NCBI RefSeq assembly: GCF_018131015.1
Contig: NZ_JAFCJJ010000023.1
Location: forward strand, 1-64,000
Length of the DNA: 64,000 nt
Reading direction: 5' to 3'
Origin: Bradyrhizobium diazoefficiens
GTDB lineage: Bacteria; Pseudomonadota; Alphaproteobacteria; Rhizobiales; Xanthobacteraceae
A model generated the notes under the pieces. It was not told the DNA's origin and made no database searches. It was given only the letters and a program-made list of their open reading frames with translations. Positions 61,114 through 64,000 of the stretch are shown here, in pieces. Every line of letters begins with the position of its first letter. The first letter of the stretch is position 1. The translations under genes and the position numbers were made by a program.

Positions 61114-62187
61114 TCACTCCGGCGCCCGAAACAGCAGACACGCATCCCCATACGAATAAAATCGGTACCCGCTCGCGATGGCATGCGCATAGGCCAGCTT
61201 CATCGTCTCCAGCCCGGAGAATGCCGACACCAGCATGAAGAGCGTCGACTTCGGCAAATGGAAGTTCGTCATCAGGATATCGACGGCCCGGAAGCGATAG
61301 CCGGGCGTGATGAAGATCGAGGTCTCGGCCGCGAACGGCTGGATGGTGCCGTCCGCGCTGGCAGCGCTTTCGAGCAGTCGCAGGGACGTGGTGCCGACGG
61401 CGACGATGCGGCCGCCGTTTTTCCGCGCGGCATTGAGCCGTTCCGCCGTCTCGGCCGGGACCGTGCCCCACTCGGCGTGCATCCGGTGGCCGTCGGTGTC
61501 GTCCACCTTCACCGGCAGGAAGGTCCCTGCCCCGACATGCAGCGTGACGCGGTTGAGGCCGACGCCGCGCTTCCGAAGCGCCTCTTCCAGCGCCGGCGTG
61601 AAATGAAGTCCCGCCGTGGGGGCGGCAACCGCGCCCTCGTTGACCGCGAACATGGTCTGGTAGTCGGCAAGGTCCTGGTCGTCCGGCGTACGCTTCGAGG
61701 CGATGTAGGGCGGCAGCGGCGGGCTGCCGAGATCGGCGATGGCCTGGTCGAGCGCAGGGCCGTGAAACGAGAATGACAACGTCACCTCGCCTTCATTGCC
61801 CTTGGCCTCGACCTCGGCATCGAGATGGCCGAGCAGGCAGACCTTGCCTTCATTGCCGAAGCGGACGCGGTCACCGGCTGTGAGCTTCTTCGCGGGCTTC
61901 ACCAGCGCCTGCCAGCGCGAGCCGTCGAGCCGCTTGATCAGAGTCGCCTCGATCTTCGGCTCGGTCTCGCGGCCGATGCGGCGGCCCTTCAGTTGCGCCG
62001 CGATCACCTTGGTGTCGTTGACGACGAGCTGATCGCCCGGCTTCAGCCATTGCGGCAGGTCGGCGACGGTCTGGTCGCGCAGCGCACCGTTCTCCACGAC
62101 CAGAAGCCGCGCGGAGTCGCGCGGATGCGCAGGGCGCAACGCAATGCGCTCCGGCGGCAGATCGAAATCGAAGAGATCGGTGCGCAT
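61114..62187 (-). CDS. queA: S-adenosylmethionine:tRNA ribosyltransferase-isomerase
   Basis: 357-residue QueA, which transfers the ribosyl part of SAM to preQ1-tRNA to form epoxyqueuosine. MRTDLFDFDLPPERIALRPA, DSARLLVVENGALRDQTVAD and VVNDTKVIAAQLKGRR open the family sequence. TAGLHFTPALEEALRKRGV, VTLHVGAGTFLPVKVDD and FITPGYRFRAVDILMTNFHL follow. The ATG at 62187 was chosen; an upstream TTG two codons away is less likely. It works one step after tgt in queuosine synthesis. It is downstream of the two cyclophilins and coaD on the same strand. Confidence 0.96.
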   Translation of the reverse strand: MRTDLFDFDLPPERIALRPAHPRDSARLLVVENGALRDQTVADLPQWLKPGDQLVVNDTKVIAAQLKGRRIGRETEPKIEATLIKRLDGSRWQALVKPAKKLTAGDRVRFGNEGKVCLLGHLDAEVEAKGNEGEVTLSFSFHGPALDQAIADLGSPPLPPYIASKRTPDDQDLADYQTMFAVNEGAVAAPTAGLHFTPALEEALRKRGVGLNRVTLHVGAGTFLPVKVDDTDGHRMHAEWGTVPAETAERLNAARKNGGRIVAVGTTSLRLLESAASADGTIQPFAAETSIFITPGYRFRAVDILMTNFHLPKSTLFMLVSAFSGLETMKLAYAHAIASGYRFYSYGDACLLFRAPE

Positions 62188-62258
62188 AACCAAAACTTGT
62201 CATCGCCCGCCTTGTGCGCAATTGCGCAACTAGGCGGGCATGACACCGGCAAAGTTGC

Positions 62259-62723
62259 TTACTCCTTGTCCGCCGCCATCCGCGCCTTGACGATCTTGTC
62301 GGGGTTCTGCACCGGCTCGCCGCGCTTGATCTTGTCGACGTTGTCCATGCCGTCGGTCACCTTGCCCCACACGGTATACTGGCTGTCGAGGAAGCGGGCG
62401 TCGTCGAAGCAGATGAAGAACTGGCTGTCGGCGGAATCGGGGCTGGCGGCGCGGGCCATCGAGGCGGTGCCGCGCACATGCGGCTCCTTGTTGAACTCGG
62501 CCTTCAGCTTCTGGCCGGAGCCTCCGGTGCCGGTGCCGTGCGGACAGCCGGTCTGGGCCATGAACCCCTCGATCACGCGGTGGAAGACGATGCCGTCATA
62601 GAAGCCTTCGCGCACCAGCTCCTTGATGCGCGCGACATGGCCGGGCGCCAGATCCGGGCGCATCTCGATGGTGACGGGGCCCTTCGTGGTCTCGAGGATC
62701 AGGGTGTTTTCGGTGACGCTCAT
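62259..62723 (-). CDS. ppiB: cytoplasmic cyclophilin-type peptidyl-prolyl isomerase
   Basis: 154-residue cyclophilin without a signal peptide. It carries YDGIVFHRVIEGFMAQTGCP (the FHRV and FMAQ active-site blocks), GTASMARAASPDSADSQFFI (SQFFI) and YTVWGKVTDGMDNVD. It catalyses cis-trans proline isomerisation. Its start overlaps the stop of the gene upstream by four bases (ATGA). The symbol ppiB is by function and may differ from local naming. Confidence 0.93.
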   Translation of the reverse strand: MSVTENTLILETTKGPVTIEMRPDLAPGHVARIKELVREGFYDGIVFHRVIEGFMAQTGCPHGTGTGGSGQKLKAEFNKEPHVRGTASMARAASPDSADSQFFICFDDARFLDSQYTVWGKVTDGMDNVDKIKRGEPVQNPDKIVKARMAADKE

Positions 62724-63130
62724 GCTCGTCTCTCTTGCGTTGGAGGTGAAGTCTTCCGGTTGCGGAACTGGATCGCGAAGGGACGCCCCGCAGCGGCGCC
62801 GGCCATTGCATCGGTAAATGGCATCGGCGTGCAGCGTTGCAACGCCTCCATCACCGCGATCCGGTATTGCAGCCGGTCATTGTCGGAGGCCTCCGCGGAC
62901 TCATAGGAAATCCTCGGATGGCCCAAAATGTTTCCAGACCGGTTAAAGCTCACGACGACGGTGATGTCGATAGGGCGAGCCTTGGCGGCCGGCGGCGGTC
63001 TCCAGCAGGTACGCAGATGCTGGAAGACTTCCTTGATGGTGTCGACCTGGGCGTCCTCGGCGGTCGCGCCGGAGACGCCAAGCAGCAGGGTTGCGGCAGC
63101 CAGCAGGAGCTTTGTGCCGCAACACGCCAT
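62720..63130 (-). CDS. exported hypothetical protein between two cyclophilins
   Basis: 136 residues. A signal peptide (KLLLAAATLLLGVSGATAE) is followed by a domain that resembles the C-terminal part of TonB/TolA-type proteins: VFQHLRTCWRPPPAAKA, ITVVVSFNRSGNILGHPRIS and YRIAVMEALQRCTPMPFTDA, with two cysteines. The translation-coupled position between two prolyl isomerases suggests a common transcript. Function not established. Confidence 0.7.
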   Translation of the reverse strand: MACCGTKLLLAAATLLLGVSGATAEDAQVDTIKEVFQHLRTCWRPPPAAKARPIDITVVVSFNRSGNILGHPRISYESAEASDNDRLQYRIAVMEALQRCTPMPFTDAMAGAAAGRPFAIQFRNRKTSPPTQERRA

Positions 63131-63138
63131 GGCGGTTC

Positions 63139-63702
63139 CTATTTGATGTCGGAGGCGACCTGCACCTTCACCATCTTGTCGGGATCGGTGACGGTGCCGC
63201 TGCTCGAGCCGGGCGGGGCTTTCTTCAGCTTGTCGACGACATCCATGCCCTGCACGACCTCGCCGATCACGGTGTACTGGTTGTCGAGGCTGCCGCCGTC
63301 GGCGAACATGATGAAGAACTGCGAATTGGCGCTGTCGACGCTGTCGCCGCGGCGCGCCATCCCGACGATGCCGCGGGCGAAATGCACCTTGGAGAATTCC
63401 TGCTTCAGGTTCGGGTATTTCGAGCCGCCGGTGCCGTTGAAGTTCTGCCCGTCGCCGGTCTGGGCCATGAAGCCGTCCATCACGCGATGAAACGGCACGT
63501 TGTTGTAATAGCCCTCCCGCGCGAGCTGCTTGATGCGCTCGGCATGCTGGGGCGCAATGTCGGTGCGAAGCTTGATAACGATACGGCCCTTGGTGGTGTC
63601 GATGACGATCGCGTTGGCCTTATCGAGATTTGCCGGCAGGGTTTGCGCCAGGGCCGGCACCGCGAACAGGAGCGCGGCAAGAACTGCGAGAATTCGGATC
63701 AT
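63139..63702 (-). CDS. ppiA: periplasmic cyclophilin-type peptidyl-prolyl isomerase
   Basis: 187-residue cyclophilin with a signal peptide (ILAVLAALLFAVPALAQ), so it acts in the periplasm. NNVPFHRVMDGFMAQTGDGQ, GIVGMARRGDSVDSANSQFF and YTVIGEVVQGMDVVDKLKKA give the catalytic and binding blocks. Paralogue of the cytoplasmic enzyme two genes downstream. The symbol is by function. Confidence 0.93.
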   Translation of the reverse strand: MIRILAVLAALLFAVPALAQTLPANLDKANAIVIDTTKGRIVIKLRTDIAPQHAERIKQLAREGYYNNVPFHRVMDGFMAQTGDGQNFNGTGGSKYPNLKQEFSKVHFARGIVGMARRGDSVDSANSQFFIMFADGGSLDNQYTVIGEVVQGMDVVDKLKKAPPGSSSGTVTDPDKMVKVQVASDIK

Positions 63703-63738
63703 GACAACTCCGGGTCAGATGAGAAGGAAAGCGCGCCG

Positions 63739-64000
63739 CTAGCCGGCGAATTTTGCCTTGAGCTGTGCCGCAACCAGCGGCGGGACGAAGTGCGAGACGT
63801 CGCCGCCCATGCCAGCGATCTGGCGCACCAGGGTGCCGTTGATCGGACGGACCGCGGGAGAGGCCGGCAGGAACACGGTCTGCAAATCGGGCGCCATCGC
63901 CCCGTTCATGCCGGCGAGCTTCATCTCGTAGTCGAGGTCGGTGCCGTCGCGCAGGCCCCGGATCATGATGGTGGCGCCGTGCTTGCGCGCCGCGGTGACG
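63739..64000 (-). CDS. coaD: phosphopantetheine adenylyltransferase, 3' part
   Basis: The C-terminal 87 or so codons of CoaD, which adenylates 4'-phosphopantetheine in coenzyme A synthesis; the 5' part is beyond the right edge. The visible part has ARKHGATIMIRGLRDGTDLD, YEMKLAGMNGAMAPDLQTVF and the family end VRQIAGMGGDVSHFVPPLVA. In alphaproteobacteria coaD commonly precedes the ppi genes, queA and tgt, as here. Confidence 0.93.
   Translation of the reverse strand, partial: VTAARKHGATIMIRGLRDGTDLDYEMKLAGMNGAMAPDLQTVFLPASPAVRPINGTLVRQIAGMGGDVSHFVPPLVAAQLKAKFAG

Overview
The window is a chromosomal segment from a high-GC alphaproteobacterium. The evidence points to a Bradyrhizobium-type rhizobium. 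An ndvC-ndvD-ndvB locus is present, a cyclic beta-(1,3),(1,6)-glucan arrangement known from Bradyrhizobium japonicum. The gene order coaD-ppi-queA-tgt is alphaproteobacterial, and the intergenic palindromic repeats are of a kind I associate with Bradyrhizobium. No phage, insertion sequence, integrase, CRISPR array or rRNA was found. One tRNA (Lys, anticodon TTT) is present.

Layout. 0-13.4 kb: an AEC transporter, hspQ, an invasion-associated-locus-B-like secreted protein, an orphan YejA-type peptide-binding protein, a degenerate adenylate-forming enzyme, a pseudo-receiver/pseudo-GGDEF protein, then mfd-sdhE and recG. 13.4-17.1 kb: an HWE-type histidine kinase, a panE-like reductase and a small P-loop ATPase. 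This block is bracketed by the intact recG 3' end and a decayed second copy of it. 17.1-24.6 kb: a secreted protein of unknown function and the poly-N-acetylglucosamine operon pgaABCD. 24.7-30.1 kb: an NAD-binding reductase, a DUF502 membrane protein, glmS, a small gene and glmU. 30.3-38.9 kb: an envelope protein, an acyltransferase and ndvC/ndvD/ndvB. 39-50.9 kb: tRNA-Lys and many short, mostly uncharacterised genes, with a NUDIX hydrolase, an AI-2E-type permease and acetoacetyl-CoA synthetase. 50.9-57.6 kb: a RidA-family protein, an EamA transporter, a caspase-like protease, an orphan BrnA antitoxin, cysK and a second ndvC-like gene. 57.8-64 kb: tgt, asd behind a threonine-rich leader, vapBC, queA, two cyclophilins and the 3' part of coaD.

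Functional links. glmS and glmU make UDP-GlcNAc, the substrate of PgaC/PgaD, and lie just downstream of pgaABCD. The pseudo-GGDEF protein keeps an RxxD inhibitory-site motif although its catalytic motif is lost, so it looks like a cyclic-di-GMP receptor. Two beta-glucan systems, ndvCDB and a second ndvC-like gene, lie about 21 kb apart.

The most striking regulatory element is upstream of asd. A good promoter is followed within about 9 bases by the ATG of a 23-codon peptide containing eight Thr codons. A terminator whose upstream arm can pair with the leader follows. This looks like a leaderless ribosome-mediated attenuator for the aspartate pathway.
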